NCBI GenBank assembly: GCA_902493585.1
Contig: CABUPZ010000128.1
Coordinates: 1-5,155 of the forward strand
DNA from: an uncultured Fusicatenibacter sp.
GTDB taxonomy: Bacteria > Bacillota > Clostridia > Lachnospirales > Lachnospiraceae
Length of the DNA: 5,155 nt
Direction of reading: 5' to 3'
The first letter of the stretch is position 1, and the number at the start of each line of letters is the position of its first letter. Of this stretch, positions 1 through 5,103 are shown piece after piece. A program made the translations under genes and the position numbers. A model generated the notes under the pieces. It did not search any database, had not been told where the DNA came from, and worked only from the letters and a program-made list of their open reading frames with translations.

Positions 1-764
1 TCATGCCGTTCCTTTACGAAGGCCGTCAGCACAAACGTTCCAAACGCGAATCCCTGGACTGTGCTTTGGCTCTGGAAGAACTGATGAATATGGGGGTTTC
101 CAACATCATCACTTTCGATGCCCATGATCCGCGTGTCATGAACGCGATCCCTCTGGGCGGGTTTGATAATTTCATGCCTACCTACCAGTTCCTGAAAGCA
201 CTGATCAGTTCCGTGCCGGATCTGAAGCTGGACAACGACCACCTGATGATCATCAGCCCGGATGAGGGAGCAATGTCCCGTGCGGTATACTTCTCCAATA
301 TCCTCGGTGTCGATATGGGTATGTTCTACAAACGCCGTGACTACTCTACCATCGTAAACGGCAAAAACCCGATCGTCGCTCACGAATTCCTGGGAGATTC
401 CATTCACGGAAAAGACGCGATCATCATCGACGATATGATCTCCTCCGGAGAGAGTATGCTGGATGTGGCAAAACAGATGAAAGAGCGCGGCGCAAATCGT
501 GTGTTTGTCTGCACCACGTTCGGACTGTTCACAGACGGACTGGAAAAATTCGACGAGTATTATCAGAAGGGATATATCAACAAGGTAATCACAACAGACC
601 TGACCTATCGTACCCCGGAACTGCTGTCCAAACCATGGTATGAAGCGGCTGAGATGGGCAAGTATATGGCAAGCATCATTGATACTCTGAATCATGACGT
701 TTCGGTAGAAAAGGTACGTTCCACTACCGAGAAGATCACCAAGCTGCTGGCAAAACACAGATAA
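1..764 (+). CDS. prs: Ribose-phosphate pyrophosphokinase (PRPP synthetase), C-terminal part
   Basis: The protein makes phosphoribosyl pyrophosphate from ribose 5-phosphate and ATP, the precursor for nucleotides, histidine and tryptophan; it is cytosolic. The reading frame is open at the left edge, so the N-terminus is missing; the Met at position 3 is probably internal. Numbering residues from that Met, the family motifs occur in order. A catalytic flexible-loop-like YEGRQHKRSKRES (5-17) is followed by FDAHDPRVMNAI (38-49, matching the DLHA region) and SPDEGAMSRA (85-94). Then come a YKRRD segment (109-113) and the PRPP-binding loop IIDDMISSGES (141-151). The protein is divergent: classical enzymes read DDMIDTGGT in the PRPP loop and YARQDRK in the flexible loop. 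This fits a longer clostridial-type Prs variant rather than a purine-operon phosphoribosyltransferase. It ends in TAA at 762-764 and faces the neighbouring operon tail to tail. The family call is firm; the exact subclass is inferred. Confidence 0.9.
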   Translation, partial: MPFLYEGRQHKRSKRESLDCALALEELMNMGVSNIITFDAHDPRVMNAIPLGGFDNFMPTYQFLKALISSVPDLKLDNDHLMIISPDEGAMSRAVYFSNILGVDMGMFYKRRDYSTIVNGKNPIVAHEFLGDSIHGKDAIIIDDMISSGESMLDVAKQMKERGANRVFVCTTFGLFTDGLEKFDEYYQKGYINKVITTDLTYRTPELLSKPWYEAAEMGKYMASIIDTLNHDVSVEKVRSTTEKITKLLAKHR

Positions 765-799
765 GCAGACCGCAGATAAAAAAAGATAAGAAGAATCCT

Positions 800-855
800 A
801 AAACAGGGCAGGAGGTCCGCCCCTTATCGGGGAATGGGACATCCTGCCCTGTTTT
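800..855. terminator. Bidirectional intrinsic terminator between prs and pgeF
   Basis: Positions 800-813 (AAAACAGGGCAGGA) and 842-855 are perfect reverse complements, giving a 14-bp stem. The 28-nt apex folds further: GTCC 815-818 with GGAC 837-840, and CCCC 820-823 with GGGG 829-832. On the plus strand the stem ends in TTTT and runs on into CTGTTTTCTTCT, a U-rich tail after prs. On the minus strand it ends in TTTT followed, after a short gap, by a T-rich stretch (complement of 780-797). It lies between two convergent stop codons (764 and 922), so it can serve both. The rest of the gap (856-921) holds only a CCTGTTTTCT direct repeat (848-857 and 880-889). Confidence 0.88.
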
Positions 856-921
856 CTGTTTTCTTCTGACTTGTATTTTCCTGTTTTCTCTGTCTTTCTC
901 CCGAAAAGCAATCTTAGGTAT

Positions 922-1773
922 CTATTCTTCGATCCAGAGAAACGCTGCAAGATTCCCCCGTTTTCCGCCCGTGGCTCTGTGGGAAAACAAAGCATTCGGG
1001 TTGCAGCAGGTACAGAGATTGGGCTTCTGGATCTGAGATTTTGGAACTCCCGCTCCCATAAGGATCTGATGATTGGCTTCCCAAAGATTCAGCTGGTATC
1101 TGCCGTTTGGTTTCCGGTAAAACAGACGGCTGTGAACCTCTTCCGGAAAAGCCTGCGCGAACTGTTCGATCACATCTTCGCTGACTTCGTAGCAGTCCTG
1201 GCAGATGGAGGGTCCGATCGCCGCCAGCAGGTCTGACGGTCTGGTTCCAAAGGCTTTCTGCATTTCCCGGATCGTTGCCGCAGCCATTTTATGTACCGTT
1301 CCTCTCCATCCGGAATGTGACAGGCCGATGGCACGATGGACCGGATCTACAAAATAGAGTGGGACGCAGTCAGCGTAAAATGTCGCAAGCACAACGCCTG
1401 GGGTATCCGTGATCAGGCCGTCGATCTCATGAAAGCTGCGCGGGCGGGTGATGCCGCTGCCACAGTCTTCTTTCCCCACGCGCCGGACGTTAATGGTGTG
1501 GGTCTGGTCGGAAGTTACGATCGTTTCAAAATCAAATCCCGCCGCTGCCGCGAAACGCCGGAAATTTTCCGTAACGTGTTCCGGATCGTCGCCTCTGGAG
1601 TAGCTTAAATTCATCGAACTCCAAATCCCTTCACTCACTCCGCCTTCCCGTGTGGAAAATGCGTTTCTGATGCCCGTGCATTGCTCCAGAAGCGGATAAC
1701 TCAGCCAGGTGACTCCGTTTTTCTGCCTGACCTGCGGCTTTGGAGCGTTCTCATCTTTCCATCGTAGATTCAT
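922..1773 (-). CDS. pgeF: PgeF/YfiH/YlmD family protein (DUF152, LACC1-like)
   Basis: This is a 283-residue member of the YfiH/YlmD/LACC1 family. Family members have been linked to purine nucleoside phosphorylase and adenosine deaminase activity, and in E. coli (PgeF) to removal of wrongly built L-Ser muropeptide precursors; older databases call them polyphenol oxidase or laccase-domain proteins. The metal-site motifs are all present: QTH (His92), YADCVP (Cys136) and LSHSGWRGT (His153). A GPSICQDCYEV segment (187-197) and a C-terminal CTCCNPNALFSHR (254-266) complete the family pattern. Length matches the family. The ATG at 1773 is preceded by a textbook AAGGAGG (1783-1789) nine bases upstream, inside the 18-nt gap after yraN. 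It is the last gene of the operon and ends just before the shared terminator. There is no predicted signal peptide, so the protein is cytosolic. The substrate in this organism cannot be told from sequence. Confidence 0.93.
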   Translation of the reverse strand: MNLRWKDENAPKPQVRQKNGVTWLSYPLLEQCTGIRNAFSTREGGVSEGIWSSMNLSYSRGDDPEHVTENFRRFAAAAGFDFETIVTSDQTHTINVRRVGKEDCGSGITRPRSFHEIDGLITDTPGVVLATFYADCVPLYFVDPVHRAIGLSHSGWRGTVHKMAAATIREMQKAFGTRPSDLLAAIGPSICQDCYEVSEDVIEQFAQAFPEEVHSRLFYRKPNGRYQLNLWEANHQILMGAGVPKSQIQKPNLCTCCNPNALFSHRATGGKRGNLAAFLWIEE

Positions 1774-1791
1774 TTGTCTTTTCCTCCTTAT

Positions 1792-2148
1792 TTACCATCC
1801 GCAGTAAGAAAATGCGTCACGATACAGGGTAATTTCCCCGGGTGTCACTGCAATCACATCGAACCGGCAGGGAACATCTTCCAGGATCCGGTGCTTGACC
1901 CTGTAATAGTCTGCGGTTCTGGAGATCCGGCGCTGCTTCTTCCAGTCCACCGCTTCCTCCGGGCGCTGGACTGTACTCTCCGCGCGGTACTTTACCTCCG
2001 CAAAAACCAGAGTTTCCCCATCGCGGGCAATCAGGTCAATTTCCCCGTATCTGCTGTAAAAATTTCTTTCCAGGATCTGATATCCCTGCTGTTCCAGATA
2101 TTCTGCCGCGGCATGTTCCCAGGCGGCTCCTGTTTTCCTTCGATTCAA
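1792..2148 (-). CDS. yraN: YraN/UPF0102 family nuclease-like protein
   Basis: A 118-residue protein with the UPF0102 pattern: an N-terminal NRRKTGAAWEHAAAEYL helix, GYQILERNF (22-30), GEIDLIARD (35-43), FAEVKYR (49-55), PEEAV (63-67) and CRFDVIAV (94-101). Glu35, Asp37/38 region and Glu51-Val-Lys53 resemble the E-D-ExK core of the restriction-endonuclease-like fold, so a nucleic-acid processing role is a family-level prediction; the biological function is not established. The start is TTG (2146-2148). Upstream in frame there is no ATG, GTG or TTG before the TGA at 2170-2172, and an AGGA (2157-2160) sits 8 nt away. An ATG at 2168-2170 overlaps the rnhB stop but is out of frame. The small distance to rnhB (21 nt) and to pgeF (18 nt) supports cotranscription; rnhB-yraN adjacency is common in Firmicutes. 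Confidence 0.92.
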   Translation of the reverse strand: MNRRKTGAAWEHAAAEYLEQQGYQILERNFYSRYGEIDLIARDGETLVFAEVKYRAESTVQRPEEAVDWKKQRRISRTADYYRVKHRILEDVPCRFDVIAVTPGEITLYRDAFSYCGW

Positions 2149-2156
2149 GCGATCTT

Positions 2157-2160
2157 TCCT
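2157..2160 (-). promoter_or_regulatory. Ribosome binding site deciding the TTG start of yraN
   Basis: On the minus strand AGGA lies 8 nt before TTG, within an AGGAAAGGA purine run. It fixes the start because no other initiation codon is available in that frame between the upstream stop and the conserved N-terminus. Confidence 0.7.
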
Positions 2161-2169
2161 TTCCTGCCA

Positions 2170-2937
2170 TCAGAAGAAATGTGTCAGAAAACTTCTCCTG
2201 TGGATCGGTGACGGTCCATATTTTTTCAGCGCCTCGATATGCTGTGCTGAACCGTATCCCTTGTTTGACGCAAATCCATATTCCGGAATATGCGCATCGT
2301 ACTCTTCCATCAGACGGTCTCTTGTCACCTTGGCGACAATGCTTGCGGCGGCAATGGAAATGCTTTTCGCATCACCTTTGATGATGGGAACCTGAGGAAT
2401 ATTCACTCCCGGAATCTTCACCGCGTCGTTGAGCAGGACATCCGGCTGTATCGGCAATTTGGAGATAGCTTCCCTCATCGCCTCATAAGTCGCCTGCAGG
2501 ATGTTGATCTCGTCGATCCTCGCCGGAGACGCATAGCCGATGCCTACCGCTACCGCCTCTTTCATGATCACATCATACAGCTCTTCTCTCTTTTTCGCCG
2601 TCAGCTTTTTGGAATCGTTCAGATAGAGGATCTTGCAGTCTTTCGGCAGGATCACTGCACCTGCCACGACCGGTCCCGCCAGAGGGCCTCGTCCCACTTC
2701 ATCGATTCCACACACGTATCCCCGGGATTCGTACTGCCTTTCGTATCCCTTCATCTGCTCGGTGCGCTCTTTTTCCTTTTCCAGCGCTTCTTCCTTTTTC
2801 CGGTACTTCAGGATCAGATTCCGGACGCCTGTTCTGGTATCCGCCTGATATTCCTGGTACAAAGAAGGCAGCTTCTCTGCCGACGCTGCCTCAAATTCTT
2901 CTCTGATCTGTGAAATGGATTTCTGCTTTTCTTTCAT
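2170..2937 (-). CDS. rnhB: Ribonuclease HII
   Basis: RNase HII cuts the RNA strand of RNA-DNA hybrids and nicks DNA at single embedded ribonucleotides, starting ribonucleotide excision repair; it is cytosolic. With the ATG at 2937 the protein has 255 residues, the same length as the B. subtilis enzyme. Residues 1-70 form a charged, helical N-terminal extension rich in Lys and Glu (for instance KKEEALEKEKERTEQ), as in the Bacillus type. The catalytic acids are all there: Asp79 and Glu80 in GIDEVGRG, Asp171 in LLNDA and Asp189 in KGDAKS. The GRG (82-84) and KGYGS (226-230, with Tyr228) substrate motifs are also intact. The ATG overlaps the ylqF stop as ATGA, and AAGGAG (2946-2951) lies 8 nt upstream. 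A longer reading from 3054 would add 39 residues inside ylqF and has no family support. It ends in TGA at 2170-2172. Confidence 0.96.
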   Translation of the reverse strand: MKEKQKSISQIREEFEAASAEKLPSLYQEYQADTRTGVRNLILKYRKKEEALEKEKERTEQMKGYERQYESRGYVCGIDEVGRGPLAGPVVAGAVILPKDCKILYLNDSKKLTAKKREELYDVIMKEAVAVGIGYASPARIDEINILQATYEAMREAISKLPIQPDVLLNDAVKIPGVNIPQVPIIKGDAKSISIAAASIVAKVTRDRLMEEYDAHIPEYGFASNKGYGSAQHIEALKKYGPSPIHRRSFLTHFF

Positions 2938-3788
2938 TCCTGCTGCTCCTTTGGATACTCCAGGGTAATCCTTCCCAGCTTTCCGTTGCGGAATTCCTCC
3001 ATCAGGATACTGGAAGCTTTTCCATAATCCAGAGTATTGCCCTTCTGAATGCATTTCCGGTTTTCCGCGATCTGCTCCAGGATACGAAGAGGTTCTTCCT
3101 CTTCCTGCACCTGATACCGTTCCTGCAGGATTCCCGGATATTCGCTGACCAGATAACGGATCACCTCCAGCGCCAGTTCTTCGATGTTCAGGATCTCATC
3201 GTTGATGGAACCGATCATCGCCAGCCGAAGACCTACGTTCTGATCTTCAAATTTCGGCCACAGGATTCCCGGCGTATCCAGCAGTTCCAGGCTCTTGTTC
3301 AGCCGGATCCACTGTTTTCCTTTGGTGACACCCGGTTTGTTGCCGGTCTTGGTGCATGCTTTTCCTGCGTAGGCATTGATAAACGTCGATTTTCCAACAT
3401 TTGGAATTCCGACTACCATCGCACGGACCGGACGGTTCAGGATTCCGCGTTTTCTGTCTCTTTCGATCTTTTCCCGGCAGGCTTCCTGTACTACCGCCTG
3501 AATACCTTTCAGACCGGCGCCGGACCGGGAATTGATCTTCACCACATAATAACCCAGTTCCTTAAAATACTCCATCCATTTCTGATTATAACGTTCATCC
3601 GCCAGATCCGCTTTGTTAAGCAGTATCAGTCTGGCTTTGTTTTTTCCCAATTCGTCGATGTCCGGATTCCGGCTGGAAACAGGCACTCTCGCATCTACCA
3701 GCTCGATGATCAGGTCAATCAGCTTCAGATCTTCCTGCATCTGCCGTTTGGCCTTCGTCATATGACCGGGATACCATTGATAATTCAT
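2934..3788 (-). CDS. ylqF: Ribosome biogenesis GTPase RbgA/YlqF
   Basis: A circularly permuted GTPase needed late in assembly of the 50S ribosomal subunit, where it helps late-binding proteins such as L16 join. The 284 residues match the B. subtilis RbgA length. The G motifs come in permuted order: G4 NKAD (58-61), a G5-like NSRSG (86-90), G1 GIPNVGKS (127-134, P-loop), a Thr-containing G2 region around PGVTKG (152-157) and G3 DTPG (171-174). The N-terminus MNYQWYPGHMTKAKRQ is the classical YlqF signature and confirms the start at 3788; a GGAAGG-type purine run (3791-3802) precedes it. The C-terminal ~90 residues form the helical RNA-binding region. It lies 59 nt downstream of lepB and overlaps rnhB by 4 bp, so the two are probably translationally coupled. 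Placement behind rplS links it to ribosome production. Confidence 0.96.
   Translation of the reverse strand: MNYQWYPGHMTKAKRQMQEDLKLIDLIIELVDARVPVSSRNPDIDELGKNKARLILLNKADLADERYNQKWMEYFKELGYYVVKINSRSGAGLKGIQAVVQEACREKIERDRKRGILNRPVRAMVVGIPNVGKSTFINAYAGKACTKTGNKPGVTKGKQWIRLNKSLELLDTPGILWPKFEDQNVGLRLAMIGSINDEILNIEELALEVIRYLVSEYPGILQERYQVQEEEEPLRILEQIAENRKCIQKGNTLDYGKASSILMEEFRNGKLGRITLEYPKEQQE
2946..2951 (-). promoter_or_regulatory. Ribosome binding site of rnhB inside ylqF
   Basis: AAGGAG on the minus strand, 8 nt before the ATG at 2937, is embedded in the last codons of ylqF. It sets the rnhB start at the ATGA overlap instead of the longer upstream Met. Confidence 0.8.
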
Positions 3789-3847
3789 TCTTTCCTTCCT
3801 TTCCTGTATACGGCATTGCCGCTGCAGTCTGCCAACACGCCCGGGGC

Positions 3848-4417
3848 TTACCGCCGGATCAATGCAAAATCACGGATCGGCTCTGTGCGAAGCCAGATCT
3901 TTCCCACAATACATTTCTCATCTACCATACCGATGGTCGTATACCGGCTGTCCTCGCTGCTGTTTCGATTATCTCCAAGAACAAAATATTCATCCTTGCC
4001 CAAAGTCAGCGGTTTTTCTGCGACACCCGGATTGTCGATCGCAGGCATGTCCTCTTCCGAATACGCTTCCCCGTTGATCGTCACCTGTCCTTCATGGATC
4101 ATGATCGTCTCTCCCGGCAGTCCAATGATCCGCTTGATATGAATGCTGGAATCACTGTCCTCGTTCAGGCGAAACGCTATGATATCTCCCCGCTGCGGTG
4201 AAGAAAAACGGTACGCCGCGGTATTGATTATCACCTTGTCTCCCGCCTTCAGGGTCGGATCCATGGAACCTTCCTGTACTACCGCACTTTTGCACATATA
4301 AATAGAAAACAATGCGGCCAGCAGAAGAACGACGATGATCTGTACCGCCCACACCAGAGCAGAACGGACTCTGCTCTTATATAAGTACTTTTTCACATAT
4401 CGGGTTTTGATTCCCAT
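3848..4417 (-). CDS. lepB: Type I signal peptidase
   Basis: Membrane-bound serine protease that removes signal peptides from proteins exported through Sec or Tat. The 189 residues show a short basic cytoplasmic tail (KTRYVKKYLYKSRVR, 4-18), one transmembrane helix (about 20-41) and an external catalytic domain. The Ser-Lys pair is visible: Ser51 in QEGSMDPTL and Lys95 in IKRIIGLPGE. The GDNRNSSEDSR box (148-158) and GKIWLR (172-177) are also conserved. Length and single membrane span are typical of Gram-positive SipS-type enzymes. The ATG at 4417 has AAGAGGA (4427-4433) 9 nt upstream. It follows rplS by 81 nt, a gap with a hairpin but no convincing promoter, so it is likely read from the rplS promoter. 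Other signal peptidases may exist elsewhere in the genome. Confidence 0.95.
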   Translation of the reverse strand: MGIKTRYVKKYLYKSRVRSALVWAVQIIVVLLLAALFSIYMCKSAVVQEGSMDPTLKAGDKVIINTAAYRFSSPQRGDIIAFRLNEDSDSSIHIKRIIGLPGETIMIHEGQVTINGEAYSEEDMPAIDNPGVAEKPLTLGKDEYFVLGDNRNSSEDSRYTTIGMVDEKCIVGKIWLRTEPIRDFALIRR

Positions 4418-4451
4418 TGGATAAATTCCTCTTACACTCTCAGAATGTCAC

Positions 4452-4486
4452 AAGACCGGAGAAACCCCAGCGGTCCCTCCGGCCTT
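4452..4486 (-). other. Intercistronic hairpin between rplS and lepB
   Basis: Arms 4452-4461 and 4477-4486 pair over 10 bp with one G-U wobble in minus-strand RNA (AAGGCCGGAG with CTCCGGTCTT) around a 15-nt loop. It begins 12 nt after the rplS stop. The following sequence (GTGACATTCTG) lacks a U-run, so a full intrinsic terminator is unlikely. A partial terminator or an RNA-stability or processing element that keeps L19 output above that of the later genes is the more likely reading; this role is inferred. Confidence 0.6.
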
Positions 4487-4498
4487 CCGTCAACGTCA

Positions 4499-4846
4499 TT
4501 ATTTTACAAGCTCTTTTACCTTTGCAGCTTTTCCTACGCGCTGTCTCAGGTAATTCAGTTTCGCACGTCTTACTTTACCGCGTCTGATCACTTCAACTTT
4601 TTCTACATTCGGGGAATGCAGCGGCCAGGTTTTCTCTACGCCTACTCCGTTGGAAGTTTTACGAACGGTGAAAGTCTCTCTGTTTCCGCCGCCCTGTTTC
4701 TTCAGAACTACGCCTTCGAATACCTGGATTCTTTCACGGTTTCCCTCTTTGATCTTTCCGTATACTTTTACGGTGTCACCTACGCGGAACTCCGGTGCCT
4801 GTGCTTTTAACTGCTCGTCTTCGATTTTCTTGATAATGTCGTTCAT
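4499..4846 (-). CDS. rplS: 50S ribosomal protein L19
   Basis: L19 sits on the large subunit at the interface with the 30S subunit and contributes to an intersubunit bridge. The protein is 115 residues, the standard bacterial length, and the whole family pattern is present: FRVGDTVKVY (20-29), EGNRERIQVFEGVVL (34-48), TFTVRKTSNGVGVEKTWPLHSP (58-79) and RRGKVRRAKLNYLR (88-101). The Trp in KTWPLHSP replaces the Phe of many L19 proteins. The ATG at 4846 has AAGGAG (4855-4860) 8 nt upstream. It is the first gene of the minus-strand operon, directly behind a strong promoter and a structured leader. In Firmicutes trmD commonly precedes rplS; no trmD coding sequence is visible between 4847 and the window end. 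Confidence 0.98.
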   Translation of the reverse strand: MNDIIKKIEDEQLKAQAPEFRVGDTVKVYGKIKEGNRERIQVFEGVVLKKQGGGNRETFTVRKTSNGVGVEKTWPLHSPNVEKVEVIRRGKVRRAKLNYLRQRVGKAAKVKELVK

Positions 4847-4867
4847 CGTTTTCTCTCCTTTTACTTT

Positions 4868-4922
4868 GGATGTTCATAATGCCTTTCGCAACAGCGGACC
4901 ATCTTCTTTTTCTCACAACATC
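4868..4922 (-). promoter_or_regulatory. Structured 5' leader of rplS (candidate L19-type leader)
   Basis: In the minus-strand transcript GATGTT (4917-4922) pairs perfectly with AACATC (4869-4874), closing a 42-nt segment. Inside, TGCGAAAGGCA (4880-4890) can make a small hairpin with a GAAA loop and one bulged G. The helix starts at the predicted first transcript bases and ends 8 nt before the AAGGAG of rplS. Autoregulatory leaders ahead of rplS are known in Firmicutes (the L19 leader RNA family). Position and size fit that idea, but I cannot confirm a match to the published consensus. Confidence 0.5.
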
Positions 4923-4926
4923 AAAT

Positions 4927-4955
4927 ATTATACTATATCCCTCCGTAAGAATCAA
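4927..4955 (-). promoter_or_regulatory. Sigma-A promoter of the rplS operon
   Basis: On the minus strand the -35 box is TTGATT (4950-4955; 4 of 6 consensus bases) and the -10 box a perfect TATAAT (4927-4932), separated by exactly 17 nt. An A7 run (4958-4964) two bases upstream of the -35 resembles an UP element. Transcription should begin near 4920-4922, giving a 5' UTR of about 75 nt. It is the only convincing promoter seen for the six minus-strand genes. Confidence 0.88.
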
Positions 4956-4966
4956 GGTTTTTTTAC

Positions 4967-5047
4967 GAAAACCACCGGAGCGGAACCGGCGCAGCGCAGC
5001 GGCGGGACGCGGGCGGACAATGGGCCGGTTCCGCTCCGGTAGTTTTC
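4967..5047. repeat. 81-bp long inverted repeat, possible terminator of the upstream gene
   Basis: Arms 4967-4990 and 5024-5047 match over 24 bp with a single mismatch (C4973 against A5041), which becomes a G-U pair in minus-strand RNA. The 33-nt GC-rich centre (4991-5023) includes GCAGCGCAGCGGCGGG. The stem is flanked by GAAAAC/GTTTTC, as in terminators whose A-tract pairs with the U-tract. On the minus strand it would end transcripts arriving from beyond 5155, just before the rplS promoter. The U-run is short (four), so a DNA-level or mobile palindrome cannot be excluded. It is clearly richer in GC than the genes. Confidence 0.75.
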
Positions 5048-5087
5048 TGGTTGTGGCGGCGGTGGGGTGGAGGGCGGTTGGTTGTGG
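5048..5087. other. G/T-rich segment with repeated TGGTTGTGG
   Basis: The plus strand here is almost only G and T, with nine or more GG-or-longer runs, including GGGG 5064-5067 and GGG 5072-5074. The 9-mer TGGTTGTGG occurs exactly at 5048-5056 and 5079-5087, bounding the segment. Many closely spaced GG runs could support a two-layer G-quadruplex on the plus strand. No protein gene is supported here. Confidence 0.45.
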
Positions 5088-5103
5088 AGAAACTTTCGAT
5101 GTA

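Noticed and set aside
798..995. Small minus-strand frame between prs and pgeF
   Set aside because: It crosses the terminator stem and overlaps the pgeF C-terminus in another frame without a ribosome binding site.
2938..3054. N-terminal extension of rnhB starting at 3054
   Set aside because: It would overlap ylqF by over 100 bp, adds residues not typical of RNase HII, and the ATG at 2937 has a good ribosome binding site and gives the expected 255-residue length.
3805..3835. Promoter-like TTGGCA / TATACA ahead of ylqF on the minus strand
   Set aside because: The spacer is 19 nt, the -10 matches only 4 of 6 bases, and the implied start would fall about 10 nt before the ATG, within the ribosome binding site.
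2910..4142. Long plus-strand open frame of 410 codons
   Set aside because: It lies antisense to ylqF and lepB, whose family motifs are unmistakable; the product shows no recognisable domain and is a shadow of the minus-strand genes.
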